Part shown: piece after piece, positions 12,405 through 19,534 of the stretch
Numbering within the stretch: position 1 is the first letter of the stretch
How the letters are laid out: each line of letters opens with the position of its first letter
From: a virus
Virus record (IMG/VR): IMGVR_UViG_3300005336_000041
Coordinates: 1 to 31,257 of that record
DNA length: 31,257 nucleotides
Direction: 5' to 3' (one strand)
The notes under the pieces: generated by a model
Database searches by the model: none
What the model saw: only the letters and a program-made list of their open reading frames with translations
What the model was told of the DNA's origin: nothing
Translations under genes and position numbers: made by a program

Positions 12405-13146
12405 GTCAGCGATGACAGATAATGAACTCCGTGAAACTATCAAGAAGCATTTCTGGTTTCACTCCATCGAACTGCGCCCGGGAATTATCACTCCAGGGCG
12501 ATCCGGAGAGCAAAATACGCTCCCGCATCTCTTGCTCCCGGAGAAAATGACAGGACTGTCCGTACTGGACGTGGGATGCTGGGACGGGTTCTTCTCTTTT
12601 GAATGCGAACGTCGCGGCGCAAAGCGAGTTGTAGCGGCAGATATCTGGGAGTCTGCCGGTAGGGATGCATTCGACCTGGCTCACGAGACACTCGGGTCTA
12701 ATGTTGTTCCTGTTGAGGCAAGCATTTACGATCTCCCGGAGAAGCTTCAGGGTGAGCGTTTCGACCTGGTGCTTTTCCTTGGGGTGCTATATCACCTGCG
12801 CCATCCGCTCCTCGGATTGGAAAAGCTTGCGGAATGCACCCGTCCCGGGGGTGTCGCCGTCGTGGAAACTGTTGTGGACACGGAAAAGCTCTTGGACGCC
12901 CCGAGGATGGCATTCCATCCCGGGGGAGAGCTGAATAACGATCCCACCTCATGGTGGACCCCGAATATTCCCTGCCTGTCTGCGATGCTGAACGTTGCGG
13001 GCTTTAATCCCGCGCTGAGCGTCGTGCAGTTGCATGCAGGGAATAGGACGATCTTTCACGCGAAGAAGATTTCCGACGAGGAATATCAGCGTCAGGCTGA
13101 CGAGGATTTCCGGTATCGTCACGGTGCTCAGTTGAAAGGGCTGTGA
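12397..13146 (+). CDS. SAM methyltransferase, CmoB/DUF1698-like, 249 aa
   Basis: TTG start with GGAG about 7 bases before it, overlapping the previous stop. Motif I VLDVGCWDGFFSFECERRGA is a classic SAM-binding loop; VVAADIWE gives the acidic residue at the end of strand 2; FDLVLFLGVLYHLRHPLLGLEKL is motif IV/post-IV and closely resembles the CmoB/DUF1698 class, where FxxGVLYHxRxPL is characteristic. CmoB itself alkylates wobble uridine with carboxy-SAM, but phage relatives in glycan clusters more likely methylate sugars or lipids. The substrate is unknown. The position between glycosyltransferases supports sugar modification. Confidence 0.82.
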   Translation: MSESAMTDNELRETIKKHFWFHSIELRPGIITPGRSGEQNTLPHLLLPEKMTGLSVLDVGCWDGFFSFECERRGAKRVVAADIWESAGRDAFDLAHETLGSNVVPVEASIYDLPEKLQGERFDLVLFLGVLYHLRHPLLGLEKLAECTRPGGVAVVETVVDTEKLLDAPRMAFHPGGELNNDPTSWWTPNIPCLSAMLNVAGFNPALSVVQLHAGNRTIFHAKKISDEEYQRQADEDFRYRHGAQLKGL

Positions 13147-13754
13147 TGGCGCTCCGCAGGGTGTATGACATCGCGCTGGACGCGATCACGAGCACTCTCC
13201 ACGACGGGTACATGGACCGCCTGGGAAGATGGAGCGATATCCAGGAATATCTCCCGTACCTGTATGAGACCGCGAAATCTTACGAGCACGTGCGAGTGCT
13301 GGAACTCGGGTCACGGAAAGGGAATTCTACTCTCGCTTTCCTTGCGGCAGCTGTCTATTCTGACGGGCATGTCGTATCCGTGGATATCGATCCTGTCGCG
13401 GATGACCCTGCGGGAATGCGTCCCTGGCGGAAAACCCCGAGATGGACATTCATCCAGGGTGACGACATGGATGAATTCGTTCAGGCGCAGCTTCCCCCCC
13501 AGGTGGATGTCCTGTTCATAGACACCTCCCACGAGTATGAGCATACTCTCGCTGAGCTATACGCGTACATGCCTAGGCTCTCGAACAAAGGTGTCGCGTT
13601 GTTCCACGACACGAACCTTATCGGGTGGCCTGGGTACGACTGGAAGGGTACCGTCCCCCCGGTTCAGGAGGCTCTCGACGTGTACTGCGCCGCTACGGGG
13701 AAGACCTGGGAGAACCTCCCCGGGAGGTACGGGCTTGGTATAATCCGGGCATGA
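13146..13754 (+). CDS. Class I SAM methyltransferase (Methyltransf_24-like), 202 aa
   Basis: SD AAAGGG is 5 bases before ATG 13146. VLELGSRKGNSTLAFLAA is motif I, VVSVDIDP ends strand 2, FIQGDDMDEF matches motif III and VDVLFIDTSHEYEHTLAELYAY is the DTSH-type motif IV seen in Methyltransf_24/cephalosporin-hydroxylase-like enzymes; VALFHDTN follows. These act on sugars, antibiotics or glycans. The neighbours suggest O-methylation of a phage-made glycan. The next microprotein starts in its stop codon (ATGA). Confidence 0.85.
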   Translation: MALRRVYDIALDAITSTLHDGYMDRLGRWSDIQEYLPYLYETAKSYEHVRVLELGSRKGNSTLAFLAAAVYSDGHVVSVDIDPVADDPAGMRPWRKTPRWTFIQGDDMDEFVQAQLPPQVDVLFIDTSHEYEHTLAELYAYMPRLSNKGVALFHDTNLIGWPGYDWKGTVPPVQEALDVYCAATGKTWENLPGRYGLGIIRA

Positions 13755-13924
13755 TCAACACGAGATGCCGTAAGACCCGTGGATGCCGCGCCCTGAACGG
13801 GCACACGGGTGCCTGCTATGACAGAAAAGGGAATCTTATCCCGAAGAACCGACCGGTGACAGTGCTAAAGGTTGTCAAACGTGACAAAAAAGGGAACCCG
13901 CAATTTGGGAGATATCACGTCTAA
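13751..13924 (+). CDS. Zinc-knuckle basic microprotein, 57 aa
   Basis: ATG overlaps the previous stop (ATGA). CRKTRGCRALNGHTGAC gives C-x5-C-x5-H-x3-C, a plausible single zinc site in the N-terminal third; the rest is very basic (KNRPVTVLKVVKRDKKGN). Nucleic-acid binding is possible. A longer upstream reading of the frame (from 13625) lies in the methyltransferase gene and is rejected. TATAAT at 13738-13743 just before the start has no matching -35. Confidence 0.65.
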   Translation: MINTRCRKTRGCRALNGHTGACYDRKGNLIPKNRPVTVLKVVKRDKKGNPQFGRYHV

Positions 13925-14051
13925 CCCGAGGTTGAGGCAGCTCCTGGAAGACGACGATCTCGACTGGGATAACCCGCATCATCGGGAGATGTACCTGAAA
14001 GAATGGGTTAAAGCCCCGAGAGAAGCAGAGGAAGACCCCGCAGATGAGTGA
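13881..14051 (+). CDS. Acidic small protein, 56 aa
   Basis: GTG at 13881 is preceded by AAAGG at 9 bases; a TTG at 13904 would shorten it. It overlaps the previous gene by 44 bases and the next gene start by 8, filling what would otherwise be a gap. The protein is Asp/Glu-rich (LLEDDDLDWDNPHHREMYLKEW and AEEDPADE) and likely helical. No homologue is recognised. Coding is supported mainly by placement and by the amino-acid pattern. Confidence 0.5.
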   Translation: MTKKGTRNLGDITSNPRLRQLLEDDDLDWDNPHHREMYLKEWVKAPREAEEDPADE

Positions 14052-14736
14052 CCCTATGGGTGACCTGCTCGTAATCGTCCCTTCCCGTAATCGTCCGCAG
14101 AACATCGCGAGGCTGCTTGATGCGGTGCATGATACCGCGAAAATGAAAACTCATCTCCATGTATGCGTGGACGATGACGATCCTGAGCTTGAGCGCTACA
14201 AGTTCATCATGAGCAAAGCGGGACGCGACGGGGATTTCCTCGATGTGGGTCAGAGAATGGGACTGACCGCGTGGACAAATGAGATCGCGAGATTGCGGTA
14301 CAAGGATTACCCGTATCTCGCGTCCCTCGGGGATGACATGGTTCCGGAAACCCCGGGATGGGATCGTGCCCTCATCCGGGGAATTATCCGCATGGGGGGG
14401 GTCGGGTTCACTTACCCCTGGGACGGAGTGCGGGAAGACATCCCTGAGGCTGTCTGCGTGTCCAGCAATATCGTAGAAGCCCTCGGGTGGATGGCACTCC
14501 CTGACCTGGATCACTGGTACATCGATAACGTATGGGCTGACCTGGGAATGGGTGCCGGGTGTATCCGGCATCTGCGCGCCGTCTCCGTGAAACACGTATG
14601 GAAAGCAGATAAGACATCAAAAGATTCCGGGGAGAAACTGATCGCTGATCGCGACAAGTATTATTCCTGGCGCAAGACCTGCATGGCTGACGATATCAAA
14701 ACAGTCCTTGCGGTGCGGGGTACTGTCTCCGTATAA
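14044..14736 (+). CDS. GT-A-fold glycosyltransferase-like protein, 230 aa
   Basis: Opens with LLVIVPSRNRPQNIARLLDAV, the first strand and helix of the GT2-like fold, followed by HVCVDDDDPELERY, where the DDDD stretch fits the nucleotide-sugar site, and YLASLGDDMVPETPGWDRAL with a DxD-like GDDM at the metal site. Later FTYPWDG and WYIDNVWADLGM resemble acceptor-side elements. It probably transfers a sugar, completing the glycan unit with the GT4 enzyme and two methyltransferases. The stop codon overlaps a promoter-like TATAAT. Confidence 0.75.
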   Translation: MSDPMGDLLVIVPSRNRPQNIARLLDAVHDTAKMKTHLHVCVDDDDPELERYKFIMSKAGRDGDFLDVGQRMGLTAWTNEIARLRYKDYPYLASLGDDMVPETPGWDRALIRGIIRMGGVGFTYPWDGVREDIPEAVCVSSNIVEALGWMALPDLDHWYIDNVWADLGMGAGCIRHLRAVSVKHVWKADKTSKDSGEKLIADRDKYYSWRKTCMADDIKTVLAVRGTVSV

Positions 14737-14737
14737 T
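14708..14737 (+). promoter_or_regulatory. Candidate promoter for the surface-protein genes
   Basis: TTGCGG (14708-14713), 18 bases, then a perfect TATAAT (14732-14737) at the end of the glycosyltransferase gene. It leads into the run of beta-rich structural genes from 14798. The -35 is only a partial match. Confidence 0.5.
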
Positions 14738-14752
14738 TGTTTAACCACCAAT

Positions 14753-14767
14753 CCCGGCTGTGCCGGG
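14753..14767 (+). other. Leader hairpin CCCGGC-TGT-GCCGGG
   Basis: A perfect 6-bp G-C stem with a 3-base loop lies between the promoter-like TATAAT and the start at 14798. There is no U-tract, so it is more likely a 5' leader structure or weak terminator than a full terminator. Confidence 0.45.
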
Positions 14768-14797
14768 GAACTTATCTCGGCATAAGAAAGAGGCTGT

Positions 14798-15319
14798 GTG
14801 GCTGTTGCCAGAACCTACAACGTAGATGCGGAGCAGACCACGGGAATCTCCATCGGAACTGGTGGCGTCCCGGGTACTGAGTACGTCCTGATGTACGGGG
14901 GGAGTGCTGGGGAGTTCAATGTCTCCGCAGTGCGTGTCTCCACCTACTCCGGGTCGAGCGCGTCTTACCCTTCTAACGGTACGATCACCTGGCGTCTGCG
15001 CAGGGTGTCGTCCACGAACACCGCGATTCTCGCAGGAACCGCGACTGCACGTCCCATTTCGCAGTCTACCACTGCGGCATCCTCCGTGTGGATTTACTCC
15101 ACGGCTAACGGATCCGGGACCGCGACATTCGCAACCCCGGGTGCGGTTGTCTGGAGCCAGACAATTCCCTGCACCGCTGGTGCTAACTGGGGCGAGTGGT
15201 TCACTCCTGGTTTCGAGCTTAACCAGACGAACGGGACCCTGGCGCTCACCTACGAGCTGGGTGCTGCGGGTACCACATCTGCCGTTAACCTGATGGCGGA
15301 ACTGGTTATCTCCGAGTAA
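14798..15319 (+). CDS. Beta-rich structural protein, 173 aa
   Basis: GTG with SD AAGAGG. Gly/Ser/Thr-rich with regular short strands (SAVRVSTYSG, GTITWRLRRVSS, SSVWIYSTANGSGTATF, GTLALTYELGAAGT), ending in LMAELVISE. It reads like a jelly-roll or Ig-like domain of a virion protein. The sequence ahead of it resembles a promoter leader, so it probably begins a structural operon. No enzyme motif is seen. Decoration or fibre-associated roles are inferred from composition and position. Confidence 0.6.
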   Translation: MAVARTYNVDAEQTTGISIGTGGVPGTEYVLMYGGSAGEFNVSAVRVSTYSGSSASYPSNGTITWRLRRVSSTNTAILAGTATARPISQSTTAASSVWIYSTANGSGTATFATPGAVVWSQTIPCTAGANWGEWFTPGFELNQTNGTLALTYELGAAGTTSAVNLMAELVISE

Positions 15320-15326
15320 ACAGTGG

Positions 15327-15374
15327 AACCGGTGCTGTCATAGTTAAGGAGATTATCTTATGGCAGCACCGGTT
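15327..15374 (+). promoter_or_regulatory. Hairpin enclosing the SD and start codon of the next gene
   Basis: AACCGGTGCTG (15327-15337) is the exact reverse complement of CAGCACCGGTT (15364-15374). The 26-base loop contains the SD AAGGAG (15346-15351) and the ATG (15360-15362). The right arm lies inside the coding region. This would present the initiation site in a closed loop and could set translation level. Confidence 0.55.
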
Positions 15375-16079
15375 TTGCAAACCAGCACGACCTCGGCTGG
15401 TGCCACCTCGGCTAGCGTGGCGGTCACTTATCCTGCCAGCATTGCCGCGAATGACATCGTTATTGTCTCCATTTACAAGGAGAACGCGAACGCGGTCACT
15501 CCCCCTGCCGGGTTCGCGGAAATCCCGACTGCACCGCAGACGACAGCGGTCCAGGAGCAGCATACTTTCTGGTACCGCGCAGTCGGAGGGGAAACCGGGA
15601 CGGTCACGTTTTCCTGGACGGGGAGCGTGTTCCATGCTGCCGCCGCTCACCGGATTTCCGGGTGCACCACCTCGGGTAACCCGTACGAGAATACTCTCTC
15701 TGCACCTTCCACCAACAGCAGCAACACCAGCGTGGCAACGCTGAACGTCTCGATTGCTTCAACGAGCGCGAACACGCTGCTGTACTGGGCGGGTACCGAC
15801 TTTACCGGTGGTAACGTGTGGACTGTTCCCGGTGGGTTCGGCAACCTGACTGATCTTGACGTTCTCGGGGATGCGTTCAAGACGAATGCTGCGGGCGGGG
15901 CAACAGGAAACGTCACCGGGACAGCGAATATTTCCGGTCCGATGACAGCGATACTGCTGTCCCTGATATCCACCCCTCCGGTGGCTGCCGGTCCTCCGCT
16001 AGGTCAGCTGGACATGCCGCAGCGAGTGGTAACCCTGGTCAGTAATGCAGGCTGGAGGAACGCAGGACACTCCCGGTAA
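15360..16079 (+). CDS. Beta-sandwich surface protein, 239 aa
   Basis: The main part (about 10-205) has the pattern of a repeated phage/actinobacterial surface domain: N-terminal SVAVTYPASIAANDIVIVSIYKE, then PPAGFAEIP, HTFWYRAVGGETGTVTFSW, AAAHRISGC, a Thr/Ser stretch NTSVATLNVSIAS, and LLYWAGTD. The next gene has an N-terminal domain of the same design. Such domains are predicted jelly rolls and sit on tails or capsids. The last about 30 residues are Pro/Gly-rich and could be a linker. Start ATG with SD AAGGAG inside the hairpin loop described above. Function inferred. Confidence 0.65.
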   Translation: MAAPVLQTSTTSAGATSASVAVTYPASIAANDIVIVSIYKENANAVTPPAGFAEIPTAPQTTAVQEQHTFWYRAVGGETGTVTFSWTGSVFHAAAAHRISGCTTSGNPYENTLSAPSTNSSNTSVATLNVSIASTSANTLLYWAGTDFTGGNVWTVPGGFGNLTDLDVLGDAFKTNAAGGATGNVTGTANISGPMTAILLSLISTPPVAAGPPLGQLDMPQRVVTLVSNAGWRNAGHSR

Positions 16080-16101
16080 AAGGTTAGCGGTCCACTGAAA
16101 G

Positions 16102-16125
16102 GAGCGCATGGTGGCTATTGCGCTC
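16102..16125 (+). promoter_or_regulatory. Short hairpin around the start codon of the repeat protein
   Basis: GAGCGC (16102-16107) pairs with GCGCTC (16120-16125) around a 12-base loop holding ATG and the next GTG. The left arm includes part of the SD. It is the second consecutive gene with its start codon inside a hairpin loop. Confidence 0.4.
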
Positions 16126-19065
16126 GTCGGGGCCGTAGGAAACGCTACCCGGGTTACTGCTGGCACTACCATTACCAGCACGTACGGTCAGACTCCGACT
16201 GCCAGAAACCTGCTGGTCGCGGTTGTCTCCCGAGTCGGAAGTACGGCTACTGCAAGCCCGACAAGCACTGTTTCGGCTGGGTGGACGCGACTGCTCCCAA
16301 CCAACTTCGTTACCAATATCGGAGTCGGCAGCGCTACGGCTTGCACCAACCTTGTTGACATCTGGTACAAGGTAGCCACCGGTACTGAGTCTAACGGCGA
16401 CACGACGTTCACGATGACGAACGCGGGCGGTACTACGACGTTCGCGATGACTTGCACTATTTACGAGCTGTCCGGTGCAAGAGGACTGAATCCGCTTGAT
16501 GTTTCAGGTACTCAATCTAGCGGTGCCAGCACTGCCACAATCACGACCACTACGACCACCACGAGTGCTAATGTCAGCAGTGCTGGTCATTTTGCCATAT
16601 CAGTTGCCTGCCGCGAACGTACTGCTGGTACCACGACAGTAACTTACAGTGCTTCGTGGACGAATGGCGCAAATGATGGGGCGACTAGCAGCGTCGCTCA
16701 CACTGGAACCGCTTACCTTGCAAACGTTACCAGTGGTGCGACTGCAAGTGACGTAACAACCTGGAGCGGTACTGGCACGCTTGCCTTCGGGGCGGGTGCA
16801 ATCGTCGTCGTTGCCGCTGCCCAGTCCGGACCGACGCTGAACTCCGCATGGTCCCATCCGGTCGGAAACATCTCCGTCCCGGTCCGTGTCGGGCTGGGAA
16901 TGGCGACATTCATTCCCAGCGCCACTGTCGCCCCTCCTCCGACCCCCACAGTCGGACCCCCGTTCTACCCGTTCCGCTGGGCTGTCCGGGCAAAAATCAC
17001 CCTGTTCCAGTCACAGTCCGGGGGGGTTTTCGCTGAGCTGCCGGTAGGGACAGGGAACATTTCCGGTCCCGTATCAGGGGGTCGCCCTGGTGGGGGAATG
17101 GGATGCGGCGGTGCTCCCGTACGCAATCCCACTCCGGGTCCTGTCTTTATCCAGCGGAAAACCCCGGTACGGTTCATCATCCCGAACTGGCAGCCTAGAG
17201 CTGGTCGTATCGGGAGCAGCTTCGGTGCCCCGGTAATCAACCCGCATCGCGGACCTCCTGTATACCCACTAGAAGGTCCCGTACGCGGGAGGCTGCCCCA
17301 GCTGGCACCCCGCGCTGGTCGCATAGGGTCGAACCCTGGCGCTCCAGTCAGGAACCCTTCACGCGGTCCTGTATTTTATCCGCAGAAATACCCGATTGCG
17401 GCTGCTGATCCTCTCCCTCGCAAGGGACGAGTCGCGTCCAATCCGGGTACTTCCGTAACCGTCACTCCTCCTGCGGTTGGTCCTCGGATTTACCCCCTTG
17501 AAGGACCAGTTCGTAGCAGAATCCCGCAGACTTTCTCCAAAGGACGCATAGGGTCTAATTCTGGCGCTCCCGTACAGAATCCCTCGACTGGTCCCCAGTT
17601 CCGTCAGGTAACTGACCCGGTTCGCAGTGAGATTCCCCAGACGTTCTCAAAGGGGAGAATCAGCTCCAACCCCGGAGCGCCGGTACGCAATCCATCTACA
17701 GGTCCGCAGTTCCGGCAGCTTCCCCGTCCTGTCCGTGCCCCGATTCCGCAGACATTCTCCAAAGGCAGGGTAAACTCCAGCCAGGGGACTATCAAGACTA
17801 CCGGTCCGGTATTCTATCCCGCAGTCCAGGCGCTGCACGCTAAGCTGCCATTGCAGCCTTTGCTTCGCGGCAGGACATATTCTAACGACGGGGCTCCCGT
17901 ACAGAACCCGAGCACGGGTCCTGTATTCCGCCAGAAGACTTTCCCTGTCCAGGCGACTGATTCGCTGCCACGCAGGGGACGCACTTACAGCAACCCCGGT
18001 GGTCCAGTTCAGAACCCGCCTCCGGTTGTCGTAGGACCAGTTTTCTACCCGAAGAATTACCCTGCGAGAATCCGCCCGAGTCTTCCCATTCGAGGCAGAA
18101 CATACGGGAACGCGGGCGCTCCGGTACGCAACCCGAGTGCTGGTCCGGTATTCCGGCAGAAGACATTCCCGGTACAGTCTGCTGATCCGCTCCCGCGTAA
18201 AGGTCGGGTTTACTCCAACCCGGGCGGTCCCGTCCAGAATCCGCCCCCGGTTGTCATCGGTCCGGTATTCTATCCGAGACACGACCCTGCGCGTATCCGT
18301 ATCACGCAGCCTCCACGCGGACGTGTCGCAGGTAACAGCGGAGCCCCGGTCAGGAACCCTTCCACGGGTCCGCAGTTCCGCCAGGCAACGGATCCGATCC
18401 GGTCGCAGATACTGCAAACCTGGAGCAAGGGTCGTACCTACGGTAATCCTGGTGCCCCGGTAAACAACCCGCCAAGCCAGGGTCCCCGTTTCGTCCCGCT
18501 GAACCACCCGGTACAGGCAAGAATCCCGCTGCCCATGCGGGGTCGGGTCTACTCCGATAACGGGGCACCTCTGGTCACCTCCGGACCAGTGTTCCGCCAG
18601 GTAAATGAGCCAATCCGGGCTCGCCAGCCGCTCCCCGTACGAGGAAGGGTTTACCGTAACCCGGGAACCCCGGTTGCCGTCACCCCGACGCCTGTAAGGT
18701 TTATTCCCAGGAATGCGCCTGCGAGAATACGCCCCTCCCTTCCGGTCAGGGGACGGACGTACTTCAATAAGGGTGCCCCGGTTCACAACCCCACCAGGGG
18801 TCCGAGGTTCGTCCAGGCGGTTCATCCCATCCGGGGGATCATCCCGAAGAATGCGCCACGCGGGCGTACCTACGGGAATCCTGGCGGTCCCGTCGAGAAT
18901 ATCCCGGTACGGCAGGGAACGTTCACCACGGGGGACGTATTCACTAACTGGCTGGCGGGGAATCCGTTCGTCAACTGGTCAACCGGGGATGTTTTTGTTC
19001 TCTGGGAGACTGGCGCTCCGTTTACCGACTGGTCAACAGGAGACGTGTTTATCACAGAAGGATAA
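16108..19065 (+). CDS. Long repeat-containing fibre-like protein, 985 aa
   Basis: Three parts. Residues 1 to about 250 form a beta-rich domain like the previous gene (NLLVAVVSRVGS, TRLLPTNF, VDIWYKVATGTES, AMTCTIYELSGARG). Residues from about 330 to 940 are about sixteen repeats of 33-36 residues with core GR-x-Y-[SG]-N-x-G-A-P-V-x-N-P-S-x-G-P-x-F, followed by a P-[VI]-[RQ]-x3-P segment; the first unit is degenerate. Residues 941-985 are exactly five 9-residue units. The repeats are rich in Pro, Gly and Arg with no enzyme motif. A long, extended fibre or surface filament is inferred. Start: ATG 16108 or GTG 16111, SD AAAGGAG. Longest of the surface genes and unlike any family I recognise. Confidence 0.75.
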   Translation: MVAIALVGAVGNATRVTAGTTITSTYGQTPTARNLLVAVVSRVGSTATASPTSTVSAGWTRLLPTNFVTNIGVGSATACTNLVDIWYKVATGTESNGDTTFTMTNAGGTTTFAMTCTIYELSGARGLNPLDVSGTQSSGASTATITTTTTTTSANVSSAGHFAISVACRERTAGTTTVTYSASWTNGANDGATSSVAHTGTAYLANVTSGATASDVTTWSGTGTLAFGAGAIVVVAAAQSGPTLNSAWSHPVGNISVPVRVGLGMATFIPSATVAPPPTPTVGPPFYPFRWAVRAKITLFQSQSGGVFAELPVGTGNISGPVSGGRPGGGMGCGGAPVRNPTPGPVFIQRKTPVRFIIPNWQPRAGRIGSSFGAPVINPHRGPPVYPLEGPVRGRLPQLAPRAGRIGSNPGAPVRNPSRGPVFYPQKYPIAAADPLPRKGRVASNPGTSVTVTPPAVGPRIYPLEGPVRSRIPQTFSKGRIGSNSGAPVQNPSTGPQFRQVTDPVRSEIPQTFSKGRISSNPGAPVRNPSTGPQFRQLPRPVRAPIPQTFSKGRVNSSQGTIKTTGPVFYPAVQALHAKLPLQPLLRGRTYSNDGAPVQNPSTGPVFRQKTFPVQATDSLPRRGRTYSNPGGPVQNPPPVVVGPVFYPKNYPARIRPSLPIRGRTYGNAGAPVRNPSAGPVFRQKTFPVQSADPLPRKGRVYSNPGGPVQNPPPVVIGPVFYPRHDPARIRITQPPRGRVAGNSGAPVRNPSTGPQFRQATDPIRSQILQTWSKGRTYGNPGAPVNNPPSQGPRFVPLNHPVQARIPLPMRGRVYSDNGAPLVTSGPVFRQVNEPIRARQPLPVRGRVYRNPGTPVAVTPTPVRFIPRNAPARIRPSLPVRGRTYFNKGAPVHNPTRGPRFVQAVHPIRGIIPKNAPRGRTYGNPGGPVENIPVRQGTFTTGDVFTNWLAGNPFVNWSTGDVFVLWETGAPFTDWSTGDVFITEG
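17101..18915 (+). repeat. Coding tandem repeats, about 16 units of roughly 100-110 bp
   Basis: Each unit encodes GR-[IVT]-x2-[NS]-x-G-[AGT]-P-V followed by x-N-P-[ST]-x-G-P-x-F and a variable P-rich join. Alternative endings recur in alternation, FRQ (from CCGxCAG) and FYP (from TACCCG), and a longer join NPPPVVVG or NPPPVVIG appears twice. Units 7-10 alternate FRQ-FYP-FRQ-FYP, suggesting two-unit duplication. Codons differ between units, so selection, not fresh duplication, keeps the protein pattern. Confidence 0.8.
18928..19062 (+). repeat. Five 27-bp coding repeats (nonapeptide, Trp-containing)
   Basis: The last 45 residues divide into five units of nine: TGDVFTNWL, AGNPFVNWS, TGDVFVLWE, TGAPFTDWS, TGDVFITEG. 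Consensus [TA]-G-x-[VP]-F-x-x-W-x; the last unit lacks Trp. Phe at position 5 and Trp at position 8 keep register, as expected for a stacked beta arrangement or a binding tip. Confidence 0.8.
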
Positions 19066-19097
19066 CGCGGGCATCCAAATCAATATAAAGGCGGAAT

Positions 19098-19439
19098 GTG
19101 GCTAACAATAGCGTGATTTCCATATCCCACCTGTCGTTGCAGTATGTTGGCGTGCCGGTGAAACCCCTGCTGCTGAACGGGGAACCTTTCAATCCGACTT
19201 CCGATCCGGTGGCGATGGCATTCATGCCGACCGCTTACCAAGTTCCGGGACCTTCCGACTGGAATACCGCAATCTGGGCGGTCAGGAGCAGTAATGTCAT
19301 CGAGCCGTATGCCGCTGCCTGCCTGGTCGGTCCTGGCGGAACCATTCAGCTGGGAATCGGAACGTATATCATTTACCTTAAGATCACGGACAATCCAGAG
19401 ATCCCCGTGCAGACAGCAGGACAGCTCCAGATTTCGTAA
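19098..19439 (+). CDS. Hypothetical small beta-rich protein, 113 aa
   Basis: GTG with AAAGGCGG ahead. Strand-rich throughout: ISISHLSLQYVGVPV, MAFMP, WNTAIWAVRSS, YAAACLVGPGGTIQLGIGTYIIYLKIT and a final QTAGQLQIS. It resembles a small Ig-like or head-tail joining-type domain, but no family is certain. It lies immediately before the portal fusion; its stop codon is followed by a stretch that looks coding in the portal frame. A structural or connector role is inferred from position. Confidence 0.6.
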   Translation: MANNSVISISHLSLQYVGVPVKPLLLNGEPFNPTSDPVAMAFMPTAYQVPGPSDWNTAIWAVRSSNVIEPYAAACLVGPGGTIQLGIGTYIIYLKITDNPEIPVQTAGQLQIS

Positions 19440-19534
19440 GCGAGGCTACCATCGCAAGAACCGGCGCTATCGTTAATGCGCTCAAGTCAATCCCCGGGGG
19501 TGCGCGCCCCACGTATGCTCCTCAGTCGAGCGGC

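Noticed and set aside
13738-13743. TATAAT as a promoter for the gene at 13751
   Set aside because: No -35-like sequence lies 16-18 bases upstream and the start codon follows too closely for a leadered transcript with an SD.
17647-18825. Leftward frame of 392 codons opposite the repeat protein
   Set aside because: Arises from regular codon usage within the tandem repeats; the plus-strand repeat pattern is conserved at protein level.
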